From: Phyto melanocephala
Taxonomy: Eukaryota; Arthropoda; Insecta; Diptera; Rhinophoridae
Assembly (NCBI GenBank): GCA_941918925.1
Contig: OW799236.1
Coordinates: 107,015,562 to 107,079,561, forward strand
Length of the DNA stretch: 64,000 bases
Direction of reading: 5' to 3'
The translations under genes were made by a program, and so were the position numbers. The notes beneath the pieces were generated by a model. The model had not been told where the DNA came from. It searched no databases and was given only the letters and a program-made list of their open reading frames with translations. Below, in pieces: positions 1 through 10,700 of this stretch. Position 1 is the stretch's first letter. Every line of letters starts with the position of its first letter.

Positions 1-398
1 GAGTACCACATCGACAATGGCTGTTGAGAATATACTATCATTTCTGCCAATAAAGAACAGGTGAAATGTGAAGAGGCCTTGACTGCTACTAGATTAATGG
101 CAAAGTTACCAAAGAATAACCGATTGGGCGTATTAGAATACTCGAATACTTTAAAGTGGATACTATGCCGAACGTGGAATGCCTAAGGGATTAAAATTGG
201 ATATCCATAAGGGATTACATTGAGAAGACTTGGATTTTTATCTTGTTGATATTTTTTATGTTTGACGAAACTAGGATTATGGTTTTTTCATTAGGGGAAT
301 TTTCGTTCTTATAGAGCGTACAGTATGCCGTTTGGTCATATGTGTATACCTGTTACAGGTTTGGGCTTTTACTGCCTCTCTTTTTCAACCTAACCTAA
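1..398 (+). pseudogene. Non-LTR retrotransposon (LINE), 3' end remnant
   Basis: This is the decayed end of the RNase H-bearing LINE family that is better preserved on the minus strand at 19225-19998. Both copies share the coding stretch around the residues VDTMPN, then a matching IRxYIE segment, then a 3' untranslated region with the words TTTGGGCTTTTA and CTGCCTCTC / GTGCCTCTC, and both end in CAACCTAACC. The tail here is at 386-398. Here the frame is broken by several stops and indels and the element continues left of the window. It is a dead fragment; the family assignment rests on direct comparison within the window. Confidence 0.7.
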
Positions 399-1232
399 TG
401 TTACTTCAAAACTAAGAATAAACCAAAACATGAACAAAATAAGTCAAAACCTAAAATGTATATTTTTAAAGTTGACACTCAAATGCCCCACAACACCGGA
501 TTCAAAGGGGGTAGTTTATATGAGAAAATTGTGTTTTGTAAAATTCTTTCAAATAATATACAATACTTATATCTAAAACTATGATTTATTAATAATATTT
601 ATTGAAAGGATTTTGCATTGTATTCGCTATGAGATAGATTTTTTGTATGATGATGATACTTACCATTTCCATTTATAAATAAGTTGTTATGGCAAGTTTT
701 TCAGAGAGGACACCAGATGCGTTTCTTTTGGCAGGAGGGTACCGCATCCCATGTTTTAGTCTGATAGATTTCTCGCCTCCAAAAACTAAACTGACCAGAA
801 TTTAAAGTCTATAACATTTATAGTTCAGCAGATATGTCATTAGATATAATATTTTCTTTATATGGGAGGTATTAACCATCCCCCCCCCCTCATATGATCC
901 TATCCAATTTTTTCAATAAGTTGTAGAATTCTTATTCTTATGTAATACCAGGAATAAAAACTTTAACATTATTAGTTCCTGAAATATGTCATAAAATGAG
1001 TGTTTTTTCCCTACGGGGGTTATACTTCCCCTGCTCCGAATGTATCGATTTTTGTCTCCAATAATACAAATGCGATAAAAGTAAAGCCCACAAACTTAAA
1101 AGATTATAGATGAAAACGTTTTCTTAATAATGCATAAAATCTATTTTTTTATATAGAAGGTGCCACGCCCAATATTCTTTTTCAGTTAATTTTTAGATTA
1201 ACTATACAAGGTCTTATTAGAAATGTGTGTGA
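399..1232. other. Non-coding stretch with Helitron-like words
   Basis: No gene is visible. The stretch holds a run of nine or ten C near 881-890, two loosely similar blocks (around 790-1020) that each contain a 'cataaa/atatgtcat' word followed by a C- or G-rich run, and a CCACGCCC word near 1161. GTGGGCGT/CCACGCCC words mark the internal repeats of the Helitron-like elements elsewhere in this window, so this may be an old fragment of one of them. Confidence 0.3.
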
Positions 1233-1350
1233 AGTTAAATATGCCGAGTTAAATATGTTTTGACGTAAGAACATATTTAACTTAGAAGTTAAATATGTTA
1301 TGACGTAACGACATATTTAACTCAAAAGTTAAATATGTTTCAACGTAACG
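1233..1350. repeat. Cluster of inverted repeats, AGTTAAATATGT with TGACGTAA spacers
   Basis: The 12-mer AGTTAAATATGT or a close variant occurs four times on the plus strand and twice as its inverse ACATATTTAACT. In two of the pairs the arms flank a short spacer containing TGACGTAA, so the DNA could fold into two hairpins. TGACGTAA resembles a CRE/ATF-type site, but no gene lies next to it. It may be the core of a small foldback element. Confidence 0.6.
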
Positions 1351-1459
1351 ATGTTATAAACAAAAATAAGATATTCTAAATTCAAAAACATCAAATAATA
1401 AAAAAATTAATAACAAAAATAATTTTTTTTATAAATTTTTTTGTATATACATACATATA

Positions 1460-2045
1460 GAATTGTATTTGTGAATTTTTTATTGAATTTTTATTGAATC
1501 TCTGAGTGATTTTGGACATACCCTTCGAGGTCACTCATATAGACCATATGGAAAAGGAAGACAATTGCTTGCTCTAACTACCTGTATAACTCACAATTTT
1601 GAATTGTATTTGTGATTTTTTTTTAAAAATTTTTGAAATTTGCACTATGAGAAAATCATTGAATCTCTGAGGGATTTTGGACATATTTGGGCAAACCCTT
1701 CTAGGTCACTCATATAGACCATATGGAAAAGGAGGACAATTGTTTGCTCTAATTAACTGTATAACTCAGAATTCTGAATTGTATTTGTGAATTTTTTAAA
1801 AAATTTTTAAGATTTGCACTATGAGAAAATCATTGAATCTCTGAGGGATTTTGGACATATTTGGGCAAACCTTTCGAGGTCACTCATATAGACCATATGG
1901 AAGCGGAAGACAATTGTTTGCTCTAATTAACTGTATAACTCAGAGTTCTGAATTGTATTTGTGAATTTTTTTAAAAATTTTTAAAATTTGCACTATGAGA
2001 AAATTATTGAATCTCTGAGGGATTTTGGACATATTTGGGCAAACC
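1460..2045. repeat. Satellite-like tandem repeat, unit about 175 bp, ~3.5 copies
   Basis: The word GAATTGTATTTGTGA recurs at 1460, 1601, 1776 and 1950. The last two spacings are 175 and 174 bases; the first unit is shorter (141) because it lacks the segment with GCACTATGAGAAAAT. Each unit carries GAATCTCTGAG-GATTTTGGACATA, AGGTCACTCATATAGACCATATGG and a TGTATAACTCA block. Units are about 90% alike by eye. The array stops at about 2045 in the middle of a unit. Confidence 0.8.
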
Positions 2046-5000
2046 CAAATAAATAGATTAAACCCAACATAAATGATAAATATTAAAAAAAAATTAATCA
2101 GTCCATTCGTTCTCCGATTTTAAATATATTTTAAAAATGGACGTACAAATGGACGTGATTCATTTTTATTTCCGTAAAAACTTAAGTTGGGCTATGACAA
2201 ACATTAAACAATAGGTTTACGAATTCGGTGCAGACGTTCTTAAGCAGCTAAAAATTTTTTCTGGGGGTGACAGAAGATTAAAAAAAATGTTTCTCTTTGT
2301 GTGGTGTCAAAATCTTAAACTGAATTATATGTATATTAAATTCAAATATTTAACTTTTTAAAAATCGGTGGCAGGGAGCAAAAACAATTCTGGGAAGTTA
2401 TTTCACCCCATAGCATGGTCTAGTCAAGCCAATGGTCATGGTGATCGTAAGGATGACATCTGATTTTTATTTTTATAGATGAATTTATTTCTTCTTATTG
2501 TTTTCTGTGAGAAATGAGATTTTATCTCCCGCTAGAAAGTATTCGGTATGTTAACCCAGAGATCAGGGAACATCTCTACCAAATTTTATAAAAAAAAAAA
2601 AAAAACAGACGGAAAGACAGACAGATAACATTTTGAAATGACAATGTGTTGAAAGTTAGATCGTTAACACAAGAATCAATAGACATCCCTACCAAATTTT
2701 ATCAAAATCCATGTAGTAAATAGTTTTTGAGCCTATTGAGTACAGGACAGGTAGAAAGACAGATAGACAAAAAATTTAAACTGGACTTGTTTTGCAGTCT
2801 AGATCATTGACTATATACACCGCCATTAAAATTTTCCAAAAAAAAATATTCACTGTTTTTACAATCGTATTATAGATTATGAGCCAGTGTTGTTAAGTAA
2901 TACGTGTAAACAGCGTGTTGGAAATATGTTTGAATTTCAACTTAATGGTAAATTTTTTTTTCTGAAAAAGTTTTGTAACTTTCAGGATCATAACAAACCC
3001 CTTTGATTCTTATGTGTCACACTCAAGAACTATTGCTTTACTATGCTTTTAAGAAATCGGAAGAAAAAGAGTTTTTATTACAATTTACCACAGTTTTTCT
3101 ACGACTTCAGTGAAATGAATTAAACGTTTTTGCAATTGAAATGTATGTCTGTATGTATTTTTTGTTTAATTTCTCGTTTTCTTATAAATAAGTTTTAAGC
3201 TGTAAACAACTAAAGCGTAAAACGCAAAATATTTTTTAAACAATTATCTTCTAAAGATAAGACAAGACTAGCATATCTTATCTGCGTCATGCTAAGGCGA
3301 AAACAGAATTGTAAACAAATATGTTTATTCGGCTTATATTTTTCAACCACGTGTTGTAGTTTACCTTGAACTATTCTGAAATTTTGTTTACGGTTAAACT
3401 GAACATTTCCTCTGGAAACCCAGAACCGGTTTTATGATTGTTCTAAATTACAAACAAATCTGATAAGTAAATGGAAAATAAATTTAAAAAAAACAAAGTT
3501 TTAAAATTATTTAATATATATTTTAAAATTTAGATCAAAATAGTGTGTTAATGCTAGCAAGGCCATTGAGTTCATTTACCAGATGTCCTATTCCATTACC
3601 CTTAATCCTATTCTGTGTACTTTATGCTTTAATAGAACATTAACTGTCCATTAGAAAGGAAATAGTTTTTTAAAAATTCAAATTAACCATTCCGTTTGGC
3701 ACACCTTCTATGTATACATTTTTATACAAATATTTTTAGTCTTTCTATAATTTTTATTCATAATTCTTGTTATTTGTCTGAATTCTTTACTTTGTTTATT
3801 TTAATATTTTTTCTAACAAAATACGTCTAATAACAAACAATTAGTAAATAATTATTAATAATTTTTTGTAGCTATTTATAAGCATAAAAACTAATTATTG
3901 TGTTTTTTTTTGGTCTTTTCCCATTTCTTTGCAGGTAATTAACAATAAAAGTTTTTCACAAATGACGTATAGAAATAAATTCTTGATATTGTTTAATCAT
4001 TAATGAAACTGTCAACAATTTCCGCTTAAAGCGTAAGTAGATTTATAAAGATTATTTAAAAAAAAAAAAAATAAAATAAATAAAACTAAATAAACAAAAA
4101 ACTTATATTTTGTTTATAGAACAAACAAAAGAAATAATAAAAATAATCATTAACAAGGAAGTTGTTGAAGAAAAACCATATAAAAATTTATTATACAGAC
4201 TGACAGACAGACAGACAGACATATGTGTGTTTATGTCAAGCGACAAGTTCTTGGAAATCGTATGTGGAAACTCAATAGAATAACTCTGAGACGACTTTAA
4301 AGTTTTGTTTGTCGGTTGGTTTTGTTTTTCTGATAAAAAAACATTAAATTTCCTAAACCAAGCCCTTAGTTTTGTTATTTTTTTCATACAGGCAACCAAA
4401 AAAAAGAAACAAAGAGAATAAAATGGCGTACCAGGCCTTCCATATGCACACAATTTCATTTATTTATTTTGTTTTCCAAGAATTTCCACAAAGGCCTTAG
4501 CCAGTCATAGACAACTTAGTTTCAATTATTTCTTAAAGAAAATAAAAAAACTACACTCGTATGACTTTTGAAACCAACCGTTCATCCAAGTTTTTGCATA
4601 TTATTTAGTCTGTCCACCCATGCAACTTGTTGTACACATAATCATAATAAGAACGTCTGTGGTCTCGTCTAAAGTTTCTCTTTAAAAATAACAACAACAA
4701 TAATAGAAAAAAAAACAGTGAATTATAAATTCAAAACCATACACATTTAGCCATAAAGTCACTCAATCATCGCCATCATTATTATCAACATTATAACGTC
4801 GCAGTTAATACAATCATCAGCAGCAGCACTTCAAAAGGAATTTGATGACTTTTCAACAACAAAAAGCAACAATAATAAACACAATTGCGTTTAGTTACAT
4901 GTTTATATTTCATTTTATTAAAAAAAATAAACTGCATTTGATAGCAGTTGCTTTGATTTAACACGTTTTGGTACTTTCGTTAGGTACTTTTTTAACAACT

Positions 5001-5274
5001 GCATGTAAAAAAAATTATGACTTTTCTCCGAGTGCTTCAATGCTTTTCAGATAAAATTTAAAAAAAAAAAGTTAAGGCTAATTTTTCGGATCCTTTTGTT
5101 TACCTGCGTAAATGAGATAATTCTTATTATGAACCATAATCAAGCACTTATACAGGTGTGGGGAATATTTACACAAAAAAACATTTGAGTAATTTGTGGC
5201 AGCCATAAAGCAAACAATTCATATATTTAAATGAAAACTTCACCCCCCAACCTCCCTCCTTCTCTCCAAACTTG
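2046..5274. other. AT-rich stretch without a recognisable gene
   Basis: I see no supported gene. Around 2480-2830 there are two degenerate copies of a ~130-base block with CTACCAAATTTTAT followed by ACAGAC-rich sequence, typical of old dispersed repeats. A short GACA microsatellite lies near 4200-4220. Reading frames here are low-complexity and AT-driven. Confidence 0.4.
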
Positions 5275-6104
5275 TAAAGCGACTTATAAACGTCATGTTT
5301 TTTACAAACGGCCAAAAATGTTTGCAGTCAACCGCTGCGGACTTTTCCAGCTTCAGAGATTACTGCTAACAGCTGATGCCAAGTGGCTTGTCAGAACATT
5401 ATAGAGCAGGTTTTAATTGAAAACTTGTCAGATCACCTTACACACGAGTTTTGCAGAAGCAACACACCACATGTTCGTACTAAGCAGTGGGAAATTTGAC
5501 AAATCAGATGTTAACAAGTAAGAGCACTTTATTGAGCTGAGCCGAATCTTATATACCCGGCATAAACTTTGTCCATCATGTAAATGTATAGATAAATATT
5601 TATTAGTGACCGCTAGATTTTGTTGTTGTTTTAGCTAAACGATAATCTGAACCTTTAGCAGAAAATTTTTTCCAATTTTTTTTTTGGAGGGAGTTGCTAA
5701 ATGTGCATGATTTTCTATATACGTTTTAAGAAGTTCCACAGGAAAATTTGACTTTATTTGGTAAAAGACAGAATCAATCGTGTTCTTTCGCTCATATCTC
5801 AGCTCGTAATATACCCACATAACTGAGTTTCAATAGCAAAATTCTCGAAAGTATGTCTGATAAATTAATACAATATTAGAGTTTAAAGAATAGGTGGGGG
5901 CTTCGAAAAGTTGATTTCAACATGCACACGGCTAGACGGACTTAGCCTAGTTAATATATTTATCTATAAGGATTCGGAATACATATACTTTATAGGTTCA
6001 CAAATGAATGTTTTAGAAATTACAAACGGAATGACAAACTTATATAGACCCTCTTAAGCTCTAGTGTGAAGGATATAAAATCATGTCCTGTATGACCTGC
6101 TTAA
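5275..6104 (+). mobile_element. MITE (copy A of the ACGGCATG-TIR family), split by a Helitron-like insert
   Basis: This is a decayed relative of the 316-bp MITE at 20514-20829. The left part (5275-5511) matches that copy through CATGTTTTTTAC, TTTTAATTGAAA, a TTGTCAGAT block and ATGTTCGTA. The match breaks at 5512, where a DINE-1-like Helitron begins, and resumes at about 6078 with AAAATCATGTCCTGTATGA and a terminal CTT. The right edge is TTAA and the left edge TAAA, the same pair seen in copy B. TTAA would fit a piggyBac-like target, but the left edge deviates and no transposase is present. Confidence 0.65.
5512..6077 (-). mobile_element. DINE-1-like Helitron, minus strand, inserted in a MITE
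   Basis: The 3' end of the element lies at the left: ACAAGTAAGAGC, then a weak hairpin GAGCTGAGCCGAATC and TTATATACCC. The 5' part at the right has the family words ACTTTATAGG, AAACGGAATGACAAAC and a terminal GAAGGATATA. In the middle are GGGGGCTTCGAAAAGTTGATTTC and CACACGG, shared with the copies at 41145-41700 and 22552. There is no target duplication, as expected for Helitrons. It is non-autonomous. Confidence 0.7.
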
Positions 6105-7185
6105 GCTGAAGCCTGGCTATATATCCTTAAAGTTAAGAAAACTTACACTTTCGAAAAAACAAATGGATTGCATTGAAGTTGTTTTCTGTTTTGATTTAAG
6201 TACTTTTTTTTAGTGTATTTTTGGGTAGTTTTTGGAAAAGGCACTTTTAAGAGTCATATACTTTTTGTATTGTAAAATAATTTTTGAAACGGTGAAATAG
6301 AAAATAAATATTTCCACTGTAGTTTCTATGTACACAAAAAAATGTACGTTGAATAAAACTGTGAGTAGCACATGGAGCAAATGGTCACTACGTACCAATT
6401 TTATTACCATATTCCACTAACACTTAACATAAGTCAGACTAAAGATTTAGAAAAAATACTTGTACTCCTCAACAATCAAAATACATTGTTCTTTCCTGTA
6501 AAGCCAACAATAAACTGTCAGCTGTCAAATTTGTTTATTTATTTCTGTTGGCGACACTTTACCACACAATTAAATTTTACTACAGAATAATTCGAAAATG
6601 TTCAATTCAATTAAAAAAATTTATGAAAACATAGAAATAAAATTATTTTCATTTATGGTTGATTTGAATTGTTGACGTGATGTAAACAATGTATTTTAGT
6701 ATAAACTTAATGTGAAATGTTTTATTGGTGATCATAGTAATATTACCAAGATTCGCAATAACCACTTTTTACTCAACATAATTACTAGCCAGTTGTTGTC
6801 TCTTCAACATCTAGACCAGTAAGTGCATATTGTATTACAAGGGAGCCACGTTTTTAAAGGCCCCTTCTATATCAAAGAAGGGTGCCATATTCACCCTTCT
6901 GTTTATAGATTTGAAAAAATTTTTGTTTTTTTAATGTTTTCTTTTTCCATAATTTGTAATAAATTTTCTCTTAGATCTCTCTTAGTAAAAACGGTTTTAA
7001 AAAATTCTCTATATAAAATAAATTTTTTTGTTTTTAAATTTTTGTTCATTGAACACTCACCTTCTGTTCTCTGAAATCAGTTTTACATTTGCTGAGGTCA
7101 TTGTCTGGTCAATAATGATAAGTTTTCATGTTTAACAAACAAAGTTTATTTAAAAGTCAACAAAGCGGTGATCTTACGCATCATC

Positions 7186-7186
<1 letters not shown>

Positions 7187-7216
<30 letters not shown>
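7187..7216. repeat. Homopolymer T(30)
   Basis: Thirty consecutive T. It could be the remnant of a retroposon tail on the minus strand, but no element body is recognisable next to it. Confidence 0.9.
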
Positions 7217-7218
<2 letters not shown>

Positions 7219-7431
7219 AAAATGCAAATGCGTAAACGCATTGTTTAACTGAAATAAACAAAACAGCTCGTTGACATTTGTCACAAATAAGAGTCTATGC
7301 AAAAAAAGAAAACAACAAAACAAACAGGGAACTACTACCATGGGCAGAGGCAGTAACTAAAAGTAGCAACAATAGCTATAATAAACAATTTATACAATTT
7401 AAATAATTGTCATGAATTATCGGTATTCGCG

Positions 7432-7461
7432 TACACACACACACACACACGCACGCACACG
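7432..7461. repeat. (CA)n microsatellite
   Basis: An AC dinucleotide run that becomes interrupted by GCAC at the right end. Confidence 0.9.
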
Positions 7462-8328
7462 CATAAACTCTGCCTCATGAGCTTGCTTTAACCGGCTGGC
7501 TGTCCATGGTAAAGTTACTTGCCGTTGTTGCTGTTGTTGTTAGCGGAGGTGGTGGGAAACAAGTGACAGCCCGTAGTGAATGAGTGCTGCTGGTGAGCAA
7601 GTTTATATTATTAACGAATAAATACGCACATGCCTGGTTGACTGTGCTACCAGAAAGACACATACATATACTAACTATATTTGCTAGATACATTAGCTAG
7701 GTAAGTAGTTAGTCAGTTATTGGTACTTAGTTTGTTTGAAAAACTCACAACATTTTGTTGACATATGTAACCACCACATAATGCGCATGAGTGAATGCAT
7801 TTTTTGTTTGTTTAAGTTACTACAGTCAGCCTAAAACGATGATGACAAACAGCAACAGGTTTCTTTTAAGTTTCTTTAAGTGGTGTTTGGTTTACAGCAG
7901 TTGTGGCAAATAACAAACATATAATTTAAATGTCAATGCACGTTAGGCGGGATAGATTTGCTAATTTTTTTTTCTCGTACAGCAGGGTTGCAGTAAAGAG
8001 CATCATATTTATTTTTGTTTTAATGCATTTTCCTTACATGTTAATTTTCTAGATCATTAACAAGATTGCAGTTTGCAAAATTTAAGAAAAATTTATAAAT
8101 TTTTTTTATTTTGGTTTGCAATTTTAAAAATTTAATTTTACAAAAATTGAAACAAAATGGCAACAACTTACAACAAAAAAAAAAGAGAATTTTACAGCTT
8201 GTGCGGGTTTCGCGAAATGAAAAATTACGCGAGAAACTAGGCTTTTCTTTTTTTGAACAACATTTTAAAATTTATTAAAGTTTGACTGATACATTTAGAG
8301 CTTGGTTTTTTAAACAAATTTACCTTAA

Positions 8329-8628
8329 TCTATATATATATAAATAAAACTCTGTCGGTCTGCGTGTGTGTGTGTCAGCTATAGACTCCGAAACAAGGAG
8401 TGTTTACGGGTGCTAAAAAGTGGGCGGGGCTACGCCCATAAAAAAGAAGTTATCATTTTTAGCTACTTGCACTTCACCGATTCTTCTAAAACTTTGCACA
8501 CACATTGAACTCTCATGATTTTACAATTTCGTGATTATAAAAGTGGGCAGTGCCACGCCCATAAAAAAAATTATAATTTTTCGCTTCTTGCATTAAGGGG
8601 CATAGCAACGTGCGCCGGGCTTGGCTAG
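8329..8628 (+). mobile_element. Non-autonomous Helitron, 300 bp
   Basis: The left end is TCTATATATATATAAATAAA preceded by A. The right end is GCGCCGGGCTTGGCTAG followed by T. This gives the Helitron hallmarks: 5' TC, 3' CTAG (CTRR), a GC-rich subterminal segment, and insertion between A and T with no duplication. Inside, GTGGGCGGGGCTACGCCCATAA and GTGGGCAGTGCCACGCCCATAA are two related internal blocks separated by about 135 bases. It shares ends and body with the 462-bp copy at 45011-45472. No protein is encoded. Confidence 0.85.
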
Positions 8629-8779
8629 TAAATTATAAAAGTGAAAAGGAACTTAAAGAATATCTTAAAACTTAAAGTTTTTATTTTTAAAAAAAGGATG
8701 CCAAAAATCTAAAATAGTATTTCAAATTTATCCGCTAAGTGTAAAAGGTACATTTACATTTATCTTTCTAGCTCTTCAG

Positions 8780-9180
8780 GCTTTTGTAATAGAGGTGACG
8801 AAACTAGTCACTAAATCGGACTAAATCGGTTTATTAGAAGGGTGAAAATTTGTTACATGATCATGTATGCTTATAACAAAGTTACTTGAACAAAATGTGG
8901 AGATTTCCGGCATCACCGCTATTCAAATAAATAAATGTAAACATTTGCGTTGTATAGTTGGAGCCACGCCTACTTTTTTTATTTTATATTTTGGGCAGCA
9001 TAGCTAACACTTACCAACAAATTCTTAAGAATCTCACTTTTATTCTTTTCCAGATATGGCGATAGTAAATATTTACGTTTTGTAGAAGGTGGGCGTGGCC
9101 ACAACAATTTGCAAAAATATATCTTCTATTATTTCTTCTAGATTAAGAGTAAAATGCTAAGGGAATTTTAAAAATATCAG
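8780..9180. repeat. Degenerate Helitron-like internal repeat fragment
   Basis: Contains GAGCCACGCCTAC and GTGGGCGTGGCCAC, the kind of words found in the internal tandem blocks of the 61716 and 38397 elements. No ends are visible. Assigned only by these words. Confidence 0.35.
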
Positions 9181-9197
9181 TCCATTTATAACGTTTA

Positions 9198-9332
9198 ACG
9201 GGTGTCTTAAAATTAACGAAAGATTTCTTATAAATAGTTTTTAGTGTGTTAATTGTTTTTTAGGGTTAGCAACACTTTACTGCACAAATAGCGAAAAAAT
9301 TAAAAACTTGCGTTAATTTTGGGACACCCTAT
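9198..9332. mobile_element. Small Tc1/mariner-type MITE
   Basis: About 135 bases bounded by inverted repeats: left GGGTGTCTTAAAATTAACG, right CGTTAATTTTGGGACACCC (two mismatches). TA lies just outside the left end and in an ATATA run at the right end. This fits Tc1/mariner insertion at TA. The interior is AT-rich with GCAACACTTTACTGCACAAATAGCG and encodes nothing. The exact outer base is uncertain by one or two positions. Confidence 0.7.
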
Positions 9333-9930
9333 ATAACAACAAACATTTTGGATTTTTTTGTTAATATAAATTTTAATTATATATGTATGTTGTTTTTAAA
9401 CAAAATTTTTTTTCCTTTTGTTATTTCACAGTTTTTCAATGTTTTCATTTTGTTTGCTAATTATTTCACCACGACTGTTGGGTTTTTAATGTCTACTTAT
9501 AATATTCATTGCATTTGCTTAGAAACAAAAAGAGATAATTTTAATTTAACCATTTGTATGTACAACAACAAACATACTAAATTGTCAAATGATAGTTACA
9601 GCACAGCCGTATTGTTGCAATTGCTATTTTGTCATTTGGAATTTTTACCGGCTTTTTCAAAGTCTGCACAGAAATTAAATTTCTCAAACATGATTAAAAT
9701 TAATATTATTCAAGCAAAATAAAAATGTACTTTAATTTCTAAGGGCTTTTTATAAAATCACTTGAGGCATTAGGAAGAGTTAATTGTAATTTTTTAGCTT
9801 ATAGTTGTTTTTAAGCATTTTAGAACAATTTGAAAATTAAATTTTAAGTCAAAAGTCGACAGTGGACAAAATTCTATGTAGTTTTCATCAATCCGCGTCT
9901 TTCTATGAGCTGTGGAATAAGATATATCAC
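9333..9930. other. Unassigned stretch with a 124-codon open frame
   Basis: A plus-strand frame runs from 9348 to 9722. Its product would be hydrophobic at the start (residues 1-60 rich in F, I, L) and shows no motif I recognise. Base composition does not differ from its surroundings, and there is no sign of codon bias. I treat it as chance unless transcription is shown. Confidence 0.25.
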
Positions 9931-10336
9931 ATTTTTGTTGACAGTCAGGCGGCATTTCTGCTGTCACTCAAGTCATACACTACCACGTCTTTATTAGTTT
10001 AAGGAAAAGTTGTCTAGTCTAGGGCAACTATCTGAGATTACTCTAGTTTGGGTTCCTGCGCATTGGGGCTACTATGGATCTGCTTTGAATATCTCAATTG
10101 TGAATTCAGTCGCGATTCCGTTGAAGAATATTAAAATTATAGTCTTTGGATTCTTTCTTGACATTGCTAATAAAAGTTGGCGGAATCTAGGCACATGCCC
10201 TGGGCACGCAAGGCAGATGTGGCCCTCCTTTGATATTAAACGTACTGATCAACTGGAATCGCGCGGGTATTTCGAAGTTGCTGGTGGTGTTAACAAGTCA
10301 CTGATTGCTAGGAAGCACGCACTGTACCTGTCTTAA
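9931..10336 (+). pseudogene. RNase H domain relic of a non-LTR retrotransposon
   Basis: RNase H cuts the RNA strand of RNA-DNA hybrids and is found at the end of the polymerase protein in several LINE clades. Here the frame starts with FVDSQAAF, which carries the conserved Asp-Ser of the FTDSQ motif, is interrupted by a stop, and continues with ITLVWVPAHWGYYGS, matching the WVPGHxGxxGNE motif with loss of Asn-Glu. Downstream residues RHARQMWPSFDIKRTDQL fit the spacer region of the same proteins. At least one stop and one shift break it. The next element, a mariner relic, starts within 50 bases. This family differs from the LINE at 19225. Confidence 0.75.
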
Positions 10337-10379
10337 TCGTATCAATCGTGCAACGAAGAACGGTGCAATCGGTGCAACG

Positions 10380-10700
10380 TAGAACGGTGTCTTCTGAAGG
10401 GTACACAATCATTTGTTTGCCAAAAGTCATTGGAGAAATATGAAAAACCAACGGCCAAAGACGAGGTCGCACACATCGGCTCAGACAAGGAACTTTTTAA
10501 GCACTTAAAACGTCTATTTAATTAGTCACCTGCTGTATAGTCCTGACTTGGCACCCAATAACTTGTTTTTATTCCCGAACAAAAAAAATTAACTGGGAGC
10601 TCAATGTTTTTCCATACCTGATGAAGCGGTTGATGTGTTCAAAATTCATGTCCATAAGAATTCAAATAGTGCTTCGGAAATTAGTTCACAGGTGTGCAAA
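10380..10700 (+). pseudogene. Mariner transposase relic (YSPDLAP lineage)
   Basis: Tc1/mariner transposases cut and paste their element at TA using a DDD/DDE catalytic triad. The conceptual plus-strand translation gives SHTSAQTRNFLST, matching the segment after the second catalytic Asp (N-A-R-P-H-T), then, in a continuous run, LYSPDLAPNNLFLFP, which contains the third catalytic Asp, followed by LGAQCFSIPDEAVDVFKIHV. The N-terminal half and the rest of the catalytic core are missing. The SPDLAP signature separates it from the CDLTPLD-type relics in the rest of the window. Confidence 0.75.

Larger units (their letters stand above)
6105..8328. other. AT-rich stretch with simple repeats
   Basis: No gene is supported. 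The stretch holds a 30-T run at 7187-7216 and a CA dinucleotide array at 7432-7461 that grades into GCACGCACAC. The open frames found here translate to low-complexity or hydrophobic sequence without recognisable domains. Confidence 0.5.

Noticed and set aside
4103..4459. 118-codon minus-strand open frame
   Set aside because: Low-complexity product; overlaps a GACA microsatellite and T-rich sequence; no domain.
9348..9722. 124-codon plus-strand open frame
   Set aside because: Hydrophobic, AT-driven composition, no recognisable domain, no composition change at its borders.
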